A stretch of DNA of 64,000 bases from Paracamarosporium sp. OC-R06-R3 (lineage: Eukaryota; Ascomycota; Dothideomycetes; Pleosporales; Didymosphaeriaceae): assembly GCA_019828545.1 (NCBI GenBank), contig JACVRA010000420.1, forward strand, positions 1 to 64,000, written 5' to 3'. The position numbers were made by a program, and so were the translations under genes. Each line of letters begins with the position of its first letter. The first letter of the stretch is position 1. The notes under the pieces were generated by a model that saw nothing but the letters and a program-made list of their open reading frames with translations, was not told the DNA's origin and made no database searches. Below are positions 23,835 through 36,207 of this stretch, in pieces.

Positions 23835-24589
23835 GAAGCTCGTTTATCGAAAGCCCACCATCATGTATCCTAAAAAGCAACATTTGAAATATCTTAAAGT
23901 GAAATAGTTGGTATGTTGAGTTGTTCCTTCCTTCCCTTCGCAAAGATCAAGGTCTTGGCGAAGTCCTAGGCGCCATGCACGCATAATGAGAGGTCTAACC
24001 CAGGCTTCGCCTCGGTGAATTTTCAGACGGCCTACAATAGCTAAGTTCTGGAATCCAACCAGCGTCCCAAAGACTCAGTAGACGACTAAATTCGAATACA
24101 AGTCCAAAGCGTGCCCAACTCACCCTCCGAACGACCCCTTCTTTATCAAATCCCGTCGCGTACCCTTTAGGAACCGCTCCAAATCATCTAACTTCGCGCT
24201 CGCCAGACCAACCCACCGTCATCTCCCTATTTTCACACCACCGGTACCACACCCACCCGTCAGCCTCGCTACCACCCCAGAATAGCACACCCGCGCAACA
24301 ACTCAGCTCGGCCATCACATCCCTACATGACCTCTACTCGGCTCGGGAATACTGCATGCGCTAGTTCGGGTAAATGCCTACTCGCCATGCCCTGCCCTGC
24401 CATGCCCATAGAAGAGAGTATTACTATTATATTCTTCTAATACTCAAGCTCCTGGAATTTAAAGCCCCTTATAGCATCTATGGGATCATACAAAATATCA
24501 AGTAAAAGTAAACAATAGATAAAATGTAACAACGAACTAGCATTTGAACCCATTTATACCTTACCCTTAGAATTCCTGCAGTGGCCACA
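23835..24589. other. Intergenic between convergent genes
   Basis: The MFS gene (plus) and the F-box gene (minus) converge. AT-rich 3' flanks with no supported ORF. Confidence 0.55.
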
Positions 24590-26239
24590 CTAGGTAGCCT
24601 CATCACGTATACATACATTGCATAGACATATGCCTTTCCCTCTATCCTCACATTGGATATCGTGAGAATCTTGTAGAGCGCGCCTTATACGGTCGCCCAG
24701 CTCACCACGCGGGTAGTCGTAACCCGACCATCCCATGACTTTATCTTTCACTCGCTCCAGGTCGTCAGCTAACCCCCAACCCCAACGCGAGTCCTGCCGC
24801 TGCCTCTCGGACCAACACTGCAAGCCCTCCGCCTTGCAAATATCCATGAGTATGTTATGGTGTTCTTGGTTCCACTCTATTCCATCTGACTCGCTCATCC
24901 TGAATCCGAATCGTTTCAGATGGGGTGTACAATTTCCCTTTGATTTTTGTTCCATCCAATGCTGGACTTCTTCGATCGTGACTTCCTCCCACCACATGTT
25001 GCAACCGTAACCTATGCAATCGTCTCTCAAGCAAAACTCTTCCAGACTGGCGGGTAAAGCGTCTGCGAGTCTCAGTCCAGCCGAGTCCTCCCAGCCCAGA
25101 AAGATAGGAAGAGGTATCTCGAGCTTGGTGAGGTGCGAGAGAAAATCCAATGAACCTATTCCTTTGTGGTCCACAAGGTATTGGCTCAGATCAGTCTCTT
25201 CGTACGCTGTAGTCGCAAAAACTTGGTATGAGATGGTGAGCTCCTTCAGCGTGGAAGCAACCGAAATCAATGCATGCCGCAATTGTGCGCAATCTAACAG
25301 CATCAAGGCATTGCGGTGCAAATTGTACTCAAGACTTTCTAGGTGCAGCATCTGCGCGAGGAGGAACGTCAACGTGGCAGGATCTACCAGGGTGCGGCAC
25401 AGGTGGAGTTTGCGAAGAGTCAAAACTGGTGGAGGTGAAGTTGGCCACTCTCTTGGAGACTGGTCTTGTTCCTCGATATTCCTGCGATCTGAAAGTGGCG
25501 CAGAGAAGGTTTCAAGCGAAGGTAAATAGAAGAACGGAAGATAGGATGAAAATGGGAAATCTATTCGATCTTTTCCGTGTGGGCCCCAGTGAATGTCTTC
25601 CCGATGGTCAAGTTGAACACTCGTAAGCTTTGTCAAAGCACCTTGGGCTGTCGGCAAGCTTCTAGATTCGATATTGAGGAGGTGCCTGAGCGCCTTTAGG
25701 AGGAGCGTATTCTGGTGGAGAAAATCTACATCTAGGCGGAGTACCTTCAAGTTCTGGCAACGTGCAATGATAGTGACGATGGCAATGTCAAGCAGGTCGT
25801 GTTCATGCAGCGTTTCCTCGCCTCCAATTCCAGGCATCTGCATGCTACTCAAAGCTTCCAACAAGAGACTTTTGGTTTCGCCCTCGACACTATCAGCCTT
25901 TGGCTTGTCTTCGCAAAAGTATTTCGTGGGGTCGGGTACAGTGTAAACATTCGTCTTTTTCCGCTCTGGGACTGCGACCGTTTTGCCATAGCCCTTCGCG
26001 TGGAAATGCAGCTCTTCAACTGCTCCTACAATTTCAGGAGACCGTAAGACGGCCCTCAATACGCTTGAAATGGGTGGAGCAGGCTTCAATGCTTGCCAAT
26101 GCAGTGAGACGCGCTTGAAAAGCCGCGGGAGGAGCGCTTTTTGCATTGACTTCGAAGTCCGAGATAGCCGCGAGAGATCTTTTGGCGAAAGTTCAATGAG
26201 ATCTTTCAGCTCGTTCGGTAGAGATAAGTAGCTGGCCAT
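24590..26239 (-). CDS. F-box protein with leucine-rich-type C-terminus
   Basis: Single exon, 549 residues from ATG 26239. The N-terminus (YLSLPNELKDLIELSPKDLS, then SRTSKSMQKALLPRLF) is an F-box: LP-E-L start, L-S-L middle, R-TSK-M end. The rest has repeated short leucine segments such as NLKVLRLDVDF, TLRKLHLCRTL and HLESLEYNLHR, as in F-box/LRR-like fungal proteins. The role inferred from the family is substrate recognition in an SCF (Skp1-cullin-F-box) ubiquitin ligase. The substrate is unknown. Nothing links it to the PKS block. Confidence 0.85.
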   Translation of the reverse strand: MASYLSLPNELKDLIELSPKDLSRLSRTSKSMQKALLPRLFKRVSLHWQALKPAPPISSVLRAVLRSPEIVGAVEELHFHAKGYGKTVAVPERKKTNVYTVPDPTKYFCEDKPKADSVEGETKSLLLEALSSMQMPGIGGEETLHEHDLLDIAIVTIIARCQNLKVLRLDVDFLHQNTLLLKALRHLLNIESRSLPTAQGALTKLTSVQLDHREDIHWGPHGKDRIDFPFSSYLPFFYLPSLETFSAPLSDRRNIEEQDQSPREWPTSPPPVLTLRKLHLCRTLVDPATLTFLLAQMLHLESLEYNLHRNALMLLDCAQLRHALISVASTLKELTISYQVFATTAYEETDLSQYLVDHKGIGSLDFLSHLTKLEIPLPIFLGWEDSAGLRLADALPASLEEFCLRDDCIGYGCNMWWEEVTIEEVQHWMEQKSKGNCTPHLKRFGFRMSESDGIEWNQEHHNILMDICKAEGLQCWSERQRQDSRWGWGLADDLERVKDKVMGWSGYDYPRGELGDRIRRALQDSHDIQCEDRGKGICLCNVCIRDEAT

Positions 26240-26769
26240 TATGCGCTTTTGAGATCGAATGTTAGGTAAAAGGTTTCAACCGAAAATTTCTGTATTGTCG
26301 CGTGACAGGAATGTTATGAGTTGTTGTAGGTTGGTATAATAATCGAAGTGTTGCAGCAGTGGTCCGAGTTCATGACACATTTGCTGGCGGGGCAGTGTAT
26401 TCATATATCTACTTAGCCCCTGTTAGCCCAGGCATTGTGCGGCGTAGCTGCAAGGTATAGATCCCCGATATCTCATTATTAGCTATAGTAGGTTACTTGC
26501 AGTATAAGCGAACAACGAATGACGTCATTTCACTCCGCTTGCTCAATTCATTATGTTTATCCAGCAAGAATCCTAATCTCATTGTTGGACAAAATATTCT
26601 GCTTATGCACTGGGACAACTATTGTTAAAGTTTAAATTAGGTATAATGCAAACTTTATTGACTAAGACTCTACAATACTCAACACTAACACCAGAAATGC
26701 TCTATAGCATTTCCCAAGAACTCATCCTCACCAAGAATCGAAAGGTTCACCTCTGCCCCGGATCTAGAT
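26240..26769. other. Intergenic, AT-rich
   Basis: Upstream of the F-box gene and downstream of the Lys/Gly-repeat gene. No supported gene. Confidence 0.5.
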
Positions 26770-27469
26770 CTACGAAGGAGTCGGTCTGACTTCAACCGTC
26801 TGGAAAGCTGTGGATGTAGCCTGAGCACTTCCGAGCATCAAGAAATTGTGGTAAGCACGTTTGACGGTCCCAGCTTTCCTACCACCAGTTCTTGTCCCTG
26901 TCTTGCCGCCTTTCTTTCCCTTTTTGTAATTTTTAACCTTCACTCTATAAGTGCCCATGCACTTGGGCGTCTTTTGCTTATTCTTTCCCTTCCCCTTCCC
27001 TTTTCCTTTCCCTTTCCCCTTCCCTTTCCCCTTCCCTTTCCCTTTTCCTTTTCCTTTGGCCCTACCCTTGGCAGTGGAGTTCTTCTTTTTGCTATTAGGT
27101 CTACTCTTGATAGCCGTACTCTTTCTACCACCTCGGGCCCTACCACCACGTGCCCTGCGGGCTTCGATCTCCTGACTCTGGTCAAGTGTAGAGATGTCGT
27201 CAAAGGCGCGTTTAGCGAGGTGCACACCCTGAAGTGCAGTAAAAGAGTGTCCGGGTACATTGGAAGTGGAAACTGAGCGCGTTTCCATTTCGATGCACAA
27301 CTCCCGGTAAGAGAGATCCCGCAGGTACTTGGGGTTGTCATCTAGTTGCGAAGGTATGTGGAGCTCGAGGCATCACAAACGAGCACCTTGCATTCGAACC
27401 GTACGGTATTGGGAAAGAAAAGTCACCAAATGCGGAAACTGATGCGGAATGGCAAAAAAGCGGGAGGTA
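26770..27469 (-). CDS. Lys/Gly-repeat basic protein, 5' end unresolved
   Basis: The last exon 26770-27341 encodes about 190 residues with a (KG)n run and many RGG and KK groups. Upstream, an open frame across 27387-27469 (SRFFAIPHQFPHLVTFLSQY...) joins in frame through a 45-bp GT..AG intron (27342-27386), giving RMQ-DDNPKYLRDLSYREL. An AG acceptor at 27470-27471 suggests at least one more exon that I could not place. The shortest model starts at ATG 27288 (172 residues). The HLAKR site could be a Kex2-like cut if the protein is secreted, but no signal peptide is found. No family recognised. Confidence 0.45.
26985..27058 (-). repeat. (KG)n-encoding purine/pyrimidine repeat
   Basis: About 70 bp of TTCCCT/TTCCCC/TTTCCT hexamers on the plus strand, in frame with the basic protein on the minus strand (AARGGN codons for Lys-Gly). 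The minus strand is all purine, a slippage-prone tract. Confidence 0.85.
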
Positions 27470-28552
27470 CTTCACAACACATCATCCCACGCTTCCGAAG
27501 GCCTGGTTTATTCAACCTGCGCCAACTACGGAGTAAGGCCTTGCTCGTTTGTTGTTGAAACTTTCGAGAGCCACATCACACCGCATATTCACCCAGGAGC
27601 AAAGCTTGATTCATGGATATATGTATTCTTGAGTAGATTTGTAAATTCCTATAACTTGTACTCTGCCTCACGTATTGTTAACCGGGTCTCTTTCTACTTC
27701 TCAAACAGTTAAAAGGCAAGGTTAGTATTGAGCTTCTATCTATGCCACATCAGTATGCTCGCAACAAATCAAGTTATATATATAACTACCAGTGTTTTCA
27801 TGGACTCAGCCTCTCCTAAGTTGACTTCCTGTTCTTTGAACTTGATTCCTTAACTCTATTTTCGGGACACTTCGCTTTTCCTGACCGCGTTGGGGGCCTG
27901 TTCGGATACGGATAGGGATCACCATTCTTACACACACCGCACCTTGCCTCGCCTCGCCTCGCCTTATTTGCACTACACCCGACCAACACGGAAACAGCTA
28001 GTCGGGCTCGCCGACGTAGTAAGCATGTGTGAACGCACCCACCCACATCAGCGGTACGGGTGCATGTCGCGGGCTCGTTGCAAAGGAAATGAGGCTGGTA
28101 AAGTAGTTTGCAATTGCGATTAGAACAGCTTCGGTAATGCGGTCGTTAAACAAGGGTTCACAGATTGGAATTTAGTCTCTAAGCCCGCTGCAAAAGTCAC
28201 GATGATAGACGAGTTTTGAGAAGTATAAACAATGTTCAGATAAAAAGAGTATATACAGAATCAGATGCAAGCGAAAAAAAAATATAAACAATGAGAGCCT
28301 TTCCCAGTCCTCATTAAGTCCTGGCCATGACAGCCTCGCAAATCTAAAAGAATTTTTGGAAAACGCTCAAATGCAGCCCTGAAAATGCGGAGCAAGCCAC
28401 CAACGCCAGTGCAAAGCACATATGCAAATCGTAAAACAACGCTTCATGCAGTTGTGGGGTATAAACAGAAGGAGACAAAAATCGTCAAAAGGATTTACAG
28501 AGAAGTGGAACAGGAAAAGACGAAATCGTCGCAATGAGAAGGGGAAGAAAAT
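27470..28552. other. Intergenic
   Basis: Probably holds the missing 5' exon of the basic protein and the 3' flank of the transcription-factor-domain gene. A short CTCGC microsatellite lies near 27943-27966. No other gene supported. Confidence 0.4.
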
Positions 28553-30405
28553 TTAGCCGAGGCACAAGAGGCGGTTGGCGGGCAGCGCGGTAGTGCTGCT
28601 GCTTGGCAACAACATCTCATCCCACCAGCCATCGCGAAGCAGCGAGGTCGGGTCTTGCTTGGCAAGCCAGATGCGCATGCCCGAGACACGCTTGAGAACA
28701 GCGGGGAGTGTGTTCTTGTCGCCCTCGCGGATCGGTACCACGCGCTGGTAGAGGCAGTCACGCTTGTCAGAGTTGGCAGTGACGGCGGCGATGAAGAGAG
28801 GCCAAACAGGGTAGATCGCAGTGTAGAGATGTCCCTTGACAGGAAGGGAGAGGAGAACGGCGGTCAGCGCATCGTTGAGCTCCATGATGGCGGGGTTGAA
28901 GCGCGTCAGACTGTCATCGTTGTCAGAATGTGTGTGGCAGCTATTATGACAGAACATTGACTTACCCATACAGACGACACCGCAAGTAGACAAGTGCGGC
29001 GAGCCTAAACGACTCTGCGGTAGCAAGGATGATATCGCGTTCATCTCCTTGAGTTTCCGGGGTCCATTGCCTGAGGTTCTGTAGCTGTGTCTCCAGCACT
29101 TGCGCGTACATGTGTTTGTTAGGTCCGTTCTCGGTCGCCAGTGAGTTGATAGAAGAGATGAGAAGGACGAGTTGAGGGGACATGGCCAGGATGCTGCAGA
29201 TCTTCTGCGCTTCCCCATTGGGCATTCCTTCAAGCCAGTTGGTGGTCTCCAGAGACTGAGGCAAAGGATTGCTTTGAAGCGTGTATGCTGTCTGACCAGT
29301 ACGTGCAAGCACGAGCTGTGTACGCATGTAGAGGGCTGGGTCCGACGCGTGGTCAATGAACTCGGAGGGAATAATGTCGAAGATGTTGGCATGGACGGAC
29401 CAGCACAGACTCGACTCCTCTGGTTCGTTAACAGCACCATGATGCATAAGCAGCATGGCTGTCGAAAGAGCAGCATCGTAGTTCTCGCCGTTGCAAATTT
29501 GCTGGCCGAGGGCCTGGAAGGCCTGTGCAGAGTAGTAAAGCTCAGCCTGGTGGTAGCGCTCTTTGTCTGAGGGAAGGTATTCTTGAATGTAAGAAGCACT
29601 GAGGCTCAAGAGAGCATACTTGGTGCTCTCGCACATATTGGCGGTTTGAAGGAGGGAAAGGTAGGTGTTGGTCTGGGTTGCAGGGGTGCGACCGGGGCAT
29701 ATTCCGTTGATGAAGAAATCGAACAGAAGCAGCTCCATGTCTCCGTTGCAGCAGTTGCTGTCGGGTACATACTTGATCAAGCTTGTGTATGCTTCCTCTT
29801 GAGAAGCAGAGCTATCGAAAGAATGAACAGAGTGGTGTGCAGAGTGCGAAGGCGAGAAGGGGCTGCTTGACCTTGCTCGCGTCACATCCATTTCTGCCAT
29901 TGGAGAATCGACTGACCCTATTAGTATTGAACATCAAGCTTTAAGACGATGTATGCTTACCCTTTGCGCCAGTCAAGTCTGAGAGCTCGCAGAGAAAGTC
30001 CTGGCAGGCATCCGACTTCGATCGTTGAATGTGACGGATCCGCTGGACCACAAGCGTGACTGCACCCACATCCTGAATGAGGGCAAGGTATGATTGCTGT
30101 GCCTGCAGTGTAGTCTTGAACTTCTCAAACTGCTTTGCGTTGAGCTCGCCCAACCGCCAGTATAGCTGTCCAAGCACCTCTAGAAGAACCACCCCGGGTC
30201 CTTCTGTGATCATCCATTGCCGTATCACCAAAAGGTTGCGCCTGCTGTTCCTCTGGTTTCCCTCTGTTGGTAGATCCACCACCCTGGCAAGAAGACGGTC
30301 GATGTGTGTGCAGTCCAGGCATCCGAAGTCCGGTGACATGGAAAGGTGTTGAAGAGCATCGTTGGCGGCCTCGAGAGCCTTCACGAGTCTCCTGTCTGCG
30401 TCCAT
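28553..30405 (-). CDS. Fungal transcription-factor-domain protein lacking a visible zinc cluster
   Basis: Minus-strand join of 29961-30405, 28966-29911 and 28553-28910 gives 582 residues. Both introns are GT..AG and about 50 bp. The second join creates YLRCRLYGLTRFNPAIMELN, a strongly conserved block of the Fungal_trans_2 (DUF3468) domain; KYALLSLSASYIQEYLPSDK is the earlier helix typical of it. These are regulatory domains of Zn2Cys6 factors. The N-terminus (residues 1-148) has scattered cysteines but not the CX2CX6C pattern, and no zinc cluster is found in the 500 bp upstream. The protein may act as a co-regulator, or a DNA-binding exon may lie further upstream. The first intron's acceptor has a near alternative (29917) that also keeps the frame. 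Confidence 0.75.
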
Positions 30406-33400
30406 TGTTGTGCTGTGTTGCTGCTGAACGGAGTCGAGTAGAGCTGCCCAGTGATTGTCCGTAGATCCGGAGATTGCTGTAGGGACTGTGAAGTAGCGGA
30501 CTGGGAGAACTTATGGTATGTTCGAGGGTCTGTAAAGTGCAGGCCGATACCCGTATCGGGCTTGTATAGCCTCGTGAAGTCGGACGTCGGTGGTCTACAC
30601 TGGGAGCTTGTACAGAGAATGTGGAGAACAGTAGCTGGTAGGACCCCGGTCGCTGACAGAAATAGAAAGGAACAAGAGGCTCTGTGTGCCGAAGACATGA
30701 AACGCGTGAGAGAAGGAGCGTATATACGCTGGGCTCCCCACCAGAGGGAGGCTGATTCTGACGGGGCCTCTAGCCAGCTAGCCGGCCAAGTCCCCGAGAT
30801 GGATACCCCAGGCCAAGAGCACTGACCTCCCTGGAAGCTGGTAGTGGGCCATGAGCTTAATTTGCTGCTGGCCCGTCCACGATCCATTAGCCAAACAGGG
30901 CATTGTTACCTGGCCGCCATGTGCGCTGATTCGTCACTGTCGCGAGGCGTTCAGGAGAGTGAATGAGCTGCCGTGGGCGCTTCCGCATCGCCGCCAGCCA
31001 CGAACGCTGAGGACGTGAGGGATGACTGCGCATGATCAGAACAGGATCCCGGGAGAGCATTTGCACACTCGGGCGGCAGGGGAGCGCAGGAGTGCTGGCG
31101 CACGTCAGCGGTGGTGGTGCCGGGATTGTACATTGCTAGCGAGCGTTAGGGAGCAGGTGCACGCCAAGGACCTAGGGAGCGGGTGGGGGCGCAGCCTCGG
31201 TCGGCCCACAAGGGGAAAAATCACGTCGACTGCTTTTTCCGGAGCGGCAGTGCGATGCCCACAGCGACGCCCGCACAATGGCACCTACTTCGATCGCCGC
31301 ATGGGAGTCCTTGGACGTGCGTGCGGCTCTTGATCAAGCTTTTGCCGGGTTCGTCTCCCTGGGTGCCACCTCTCGCACGTTTCGCTTAAGGGGCCTCTCG
31401 TAGAGCCTGAGCATTTGTCCCCGAAGTCCGTCGAGTCCGTCTGGTCTGAAACCTTCATCCTGCGCGACCTCCCCCTCGGCCTCGAATGGGCTCGCTGCGG
31501 CCAGAATCTCTTGAGCGGCGTGGTTCGCTCTTTCGGAGGTTCCAGAGCAGTGGTGAAGAAGTACAAATCTACGTCCTCGCAATCTATCTAGTACAGGATG
31601 TTACACTTTACGACATTGTAGTGATAACGCAACTGAAACGTGCCCTCTAGCGTGGGCTGGCTGTATTTTGACGCAACCATCACTGACCGATCTAGCAGGC
31701 ATGCATGCATACCTCGAGCTGTTCTAACGGTTTCTGCAAGGCTTGAAACCATATCCGGCAGCACATCTGGTCTCTGATCGTCATTGACCTGCAATGCTCA
31801 CTTGGTTTCATCTCCGTTTTCTCAGCTTTATTTCTTTGTGATGTCTCCTGCCGGATGTGTCCATCAGTAATGCAACTTGTTGTACCACTTTCCACTTGAA
31901 GTCTCGCCACAATATTGCTTAAATACCCAGACCACTGTACCGCTCTGTTGGAGTCGGTGGTGGCGAGCATCGCAAGAAAATTCTGCCCATGAGGCCCCCT
32001 ACAAAACTGTGGATAAGCCTTTCATATTGCTTGGAATGTCACTAGTCGGCAGCCCCGAGGAACATACGCAGCAATATAATGGAGACGTGGACAAGATTTT
32101 TCCAGTCGGGGCCGTGTCACCTTGCGTATAGTATAATGTCTCCATACGCAGTGTCAAGGGGACGGTTCTACGAAATGAGTGGAGGGGGCTATCTAGCTAC
32201 GGCCTCCAAGAACCATTGAACCCCAACAGTGAGGTGAAGTAAAAATTCCGACGAATGAAAACTGGACGGACCTGCATTATGCAGGGAGCTCGTATGCACA
32301 GTGCGCATTTTACACAACAGTTTCACTTTATCAGTAAATCAGGTAGGCTCAGAGGATGCTTCACGGAGGTACGCCTGGACGAAAACTCTTATGCGCGTTG
32401 CTCGAAAAAGCTGTTCACTGGCCACAGGTACGGGGTCACCTTCAAAATGCTTATGGTGTTGTTAATGGACCGGGAGCGTCCGTGATGTGATGCAGTGCGA
32501 ACTCCTCCGAGCTGGCCATTTCCGAAGGCTGCAGGCAACGTGGGGAAGGAGAAAACGTATGACTGCATGGCGTATTTGGGGGTCGTACAAACGTCTCGAA
32601 CACCCTAAAACAGCATAATAGTCCTTTGGATGTAGCGAGATATGCATATGCGTATCGCGCAATACGAATTCGTCCTGCTCCATATCCTCCATCCGCATTA
32701 TCTTGCAGTGTATTCACACCACTGTATTCTATGTTTAATTGTGACTTACAGTTTCGCTCAAATTTCGACCCAAAGAGATATTACTCGCTTTCTCAATGCG
32801 GTCAATGCGAACTCGTGCTGGAAATGTTGCGAGTGGAGGCATAACAACACAGCCCCCACGTTCCACCGTCTTTCCAAAAATGTTGGCAGTCTGCTCGCCA
32901 TAAACCTGCGATCCTCTGAATTTTACGAGCTTGCATGCATCTCCATGCAAGATTCTTACGCAAGTGGCGCTTGGCGTTCTTTTGAGGACTGGCTTTGCCC
33001 TTCCTGGGGAAGTGTACGATCGCTTATGGGGCCGAAAATAGCAGCCGAAGAGCTACTGTAATTCGTACCTCGCACCATCTATCATTTCAGGCGTTTTTCC
33101 AGGATCGGCCCCAGTCTCGCTTCCCTCCCTGCACAAAGCCAACGACTCGCACATCGTGACTTAATTGTCACGCAGAGCATGCTCACGCGACACACCAGCG
33201 CGGCAAACTCTTGCTTGCTCGGGACTGATCGAGCCTGCGTACCTGCAGCAAACGCTCTACTCAGCAACGCGCCGGCTCACCTGTGATCTGAGCCCCCCGT
33301 CAGGATCGCTTCTAACCCGTATAAGTCGGGAGTCTCACTCATCTTTGCCTGTTCCGGCGTTCAGCCCTAGGAAATCGCGTCACGTAAAGGACGTTGGACG

Positions 33401-35002
33401 ATGAATACGGACGCAAGCGAGAAAGCGACCCACGATCCCGCATTGCCCTTAATCAGATAAAATGTGGTGTCTGACTGGTGGCACTGGCGCGGCGGGAGGA
33501 ATGCTCCGTGTGCCAGAGATAGATTTAGAGTAGGTTGAAGGATCGTTGGACGTGTTGTTTCAAATCGCCATGCGGTGAACGTCCCCGATGTCCGATCAGC
33601 CTTGCACGGGTAGCGACCTACGGGTGTCTAGAGCCGAGCACTTCTAGAATGCCATGCTGCGGCCACTGGATACCTTGCTAGTTCAGACCTATAGGTCCTG
33701 TAGGGCTGATGATGCGCTTTAGTTTGCTGTTGCCCATACACAAGCTTTCATTCATCGTGATTTCATGCTTGTCTTGTACTTGCCCATTCAAATGTGCACT
33801 CTTAGCAGTTTTCATGCGAAAGTGTAAGCGCATTGCAGAAGCGACTGCATGCACGCTGCGCCCCAGCCTTTCATTTAGCGTCGCTCTCGCACTACTCGTA
33901 AGGCTTCGGATATCGGCTTCAGCATTAAAATCAATCCATCACGAAGTATAACCAAAATTAGAACTTTGGTAGGAAACAAGAAAAACTAACTTCGTAACCG
34001 AATCAACCGGTCAACTTTCTCGCTCACTAGTCTTCATACTTGCTCTCTTACACCGAATAGGCAAACGTCGATGTCCTTCGTCCATCGTCCATTGTCCATC
34101 GTTCTGCGTCCATCACCTAGCGAAACCAGCGAGTAGCCAGCATGACAGGGCCAATACACCACCTTATCAAAATACTGAAAATAGCTGAAAATATGCAGGG
34201 ACAGACTCCCCGCCCCATTTTGAACAACCAATTATCTCTCATCTGCAAAGCAGTCCACACACCGACCATACATTGCGCAAATTATCGATTAAGCATGTCT
34301 CAGTCGACGCTATCTTACCCGAAAAGCGCGGTGCTGGTCCAAGTGAGCAGGAGTAAGTACATTCATCGCAAAACACGAAAAAGCAAAAAGACGAATTTTC
34401 GCCGGGCATATGCATGACTTAAAATAGGTGATAGGACGTCTAAAGCCTATAGGAATCGAACCGACACTGTCTGTGTGATATTTGTGAAGTATATACACAC
34501 TGATGCACGCTACTATGTCAACCAGTGCAGTTGCAATTCCTGATAGTTACCTGCACGTGAGTATAGTGGGTGAGACATCCACCGAGTGAATATACTGTTT
34601 AGGAGATTTGGACAAAAGGCTGCAGTATCAGCCCCTGGCCTCATGAGCTCTAATAGGGACAGTTCGCTGTTGCCACGTATATCTTCACAAAATTAGATTC
34701 ACCTCTCACAGCCTGACGGCCTCGACACCTGTCAGAAGGCAATTCAAGGCAAACGGTTTATTGTCACGGTATCACAAGCTTCATAACGGAACAGACAAAC
34801 TTTTGTAAACCATATTAGTCTCGTCATCGAGACCTTAATTTTCATTGTAGGCTCGGGAGCTGTAAGTGCTCATGCCATCAAATCCAAAAGTGTGACAGCC
34901 TGGCTAACACATGCAGAAGGGCAAATATACTAGAAGTTAAACATCAGAAGTAATCATGAATACACTGTCGCCCCCAAACCCCCTATGACTTTTACGAGCA
35001 GC
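30406..35002. other. Gene-poor tract, 4.6 kb
   Basis: Several frames of 60-140 codons exist on both strands (the longest is plus 32642-33061), but none shows a recognisable domain, signal peptide or credible splice continuation. A (GTCCATC)-like short repeat occurs near 34075-34115. Base composition is mixed. It may contain non-coding transcripts or long-decayed genes I cannot read. Confidence 0.4.
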
Positions 35003-36207
35003 TTAAGAGAAGTTGCTGTCCGCCGTCTTGGTGGACTGAGCCGCAACGCTGACATCCTTGACCACGATGCTGTCGCCATTGACGCTTGTGACCTTGATGT
35101 CGACGCTGCTCGTGCCATAGCCGGCGCTGTTCTCAAAGTAGTTGTAGTCGCTGCGAGTGGTGGACTTCCAGCTGGATCCGCCGTCGGTCGAGACCTCGAG
35201 CTTGGAGACGGCGACGTTGGAGTTCACGACTTGCATGCTGAACCAGTAGGGCGAGGTGCCTTCCTTGTTCTTCAGGACGATGGGAGAGGTGATGCCGCAA
35301 GGGACGATGGAGTAGCTGATGGGGATGATGCCGTCAGACTTGGTGCCGATCTGGGTGAAGGCGTTCTCGAAGAGGTCGAGCTTGTTAACAGCGCACTCAG
35401 GGCATTGGTCAACAACCTAAGACACATATTAGCTAGAGTACAGAGCAGGAAACAAAGTGGACACCGTCAGCCTGTGCACCGCATATGTGGGCAGCACAAG
35501 GTGTTTCAAGGATAGTGTAGCTGAAAGGCACTTACCATCGCCTTGATAGACTTGCCGGCAGAGTTTGTGACTGACACGCAGGCACCGCACTGTGACGCAT
35601 CCCAGCTGCCTCCGAATGCTGTACCGAAGAGGTTCGAAGGGATGGTGTATCCTGTGAAAGAGCAAGCTCCACCATCAAGGTTTCCACCGTAGAACGAGGC
35701 TGTTCCGGTGACTGAGCCGGCCGTGCTCGTAGTGTCCTCAGCTGCGGTGTCGGGTGCGGGTGCGGCAGCTTGGGAGGACTGAGCGGGTGCAGCGCTCTCA
35801 TAGCTAGTGGCAGCAGCGGGCTGGGGAGCTGAAGAAGATTCACCGACGGCTGAGGGGACGATGTAGACAGTCTTGGCCTTCTTGCTTGAAGTAGAGGAGA
35901 TTACGTCCGACGTCGGGAGAATGTAGGTCTCCAGAGTGGTCGGAGCGTGGGGTGTATGAGTGGGGAAGCGGGATGTACCGTTGACCGTGGTGTTTCCAAT
36001 GGGATAGTAAGGAACCTGCGGGGTATGCGACGGCTTGTTCTCCTCCGTGTTCGGGGTGACGATCGGGGACGGCGCGGCGTACGAGGTTGGCTGGACGGTG
36101 ACGGTGACCTTTTCGATTGAGGTCTCAGTGACAGTGATGCCTGGCGCGCACTGTCCTTGCGCAAGAGCGAGGCCCGCGAGGGGAAGCATGGCCATGAAAG
36201 ACTTCAT
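35003..36207 (-). CDS. Secreted expansin-like protein (DPBB plus expansin C-terminal domain)
   Basis: Minus-strand join of 35536-36207 and 35003-35416 (119-bp intron) gives 361 residues. The signal peptide is MKSFMAMLPLAGLALAQG. Residues about 20-165 are a Ser/Thr/Pro/Ala-rich linker, likely O-glycosylated. Then comes a double-psi beta-barrel domain: GTASFYGGNLDGGACSFTGY, CGACVSVTN and, after the splice, VVDQCPECAVNKLDLFENAF. The end (YWFSMQVVNSN, KLEVSTDGGSSWKSTTRSDY) is the expansin CBM63-like beta-sandwich. Expansin-like proteins loosen plant cell-wall polysaccharide without cutting it. The protein lacks the cellulose-binding (CBM1) and fibronectin modules of swollenin. It fits a plant-associated life style. 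Confidence 0.9.

Noticed and set aside
23598..23887. Unspliced C-terminus of the MFS protein ending at 23887
   Set aside because: A GTATGT..CAG intron restores the expected final helices (SLGPLIFCSLYWWAG), whereas the read-through sequence has none.
26951..27175. Plus-strand frame of repeated Pro-Phe codons
   Set aside because: Antisense shadow of the (KG)n repeat; no biological sequence outside the repeat.
32642..33061. 139-codon frame in the gene-poor tract
   Set aside because: Not from an ordered protein pattern: no domain, no splice partner, unusual composition; treated as a chance frame.
34070..34120. GTCCATC-like repeats as a CRISPR or telomeric repeat
   Set aside because: Units are 7 bp, few and degenerate, with no spacers; CRISPR is not expected in a fungus and the motif is not TTAGGG.
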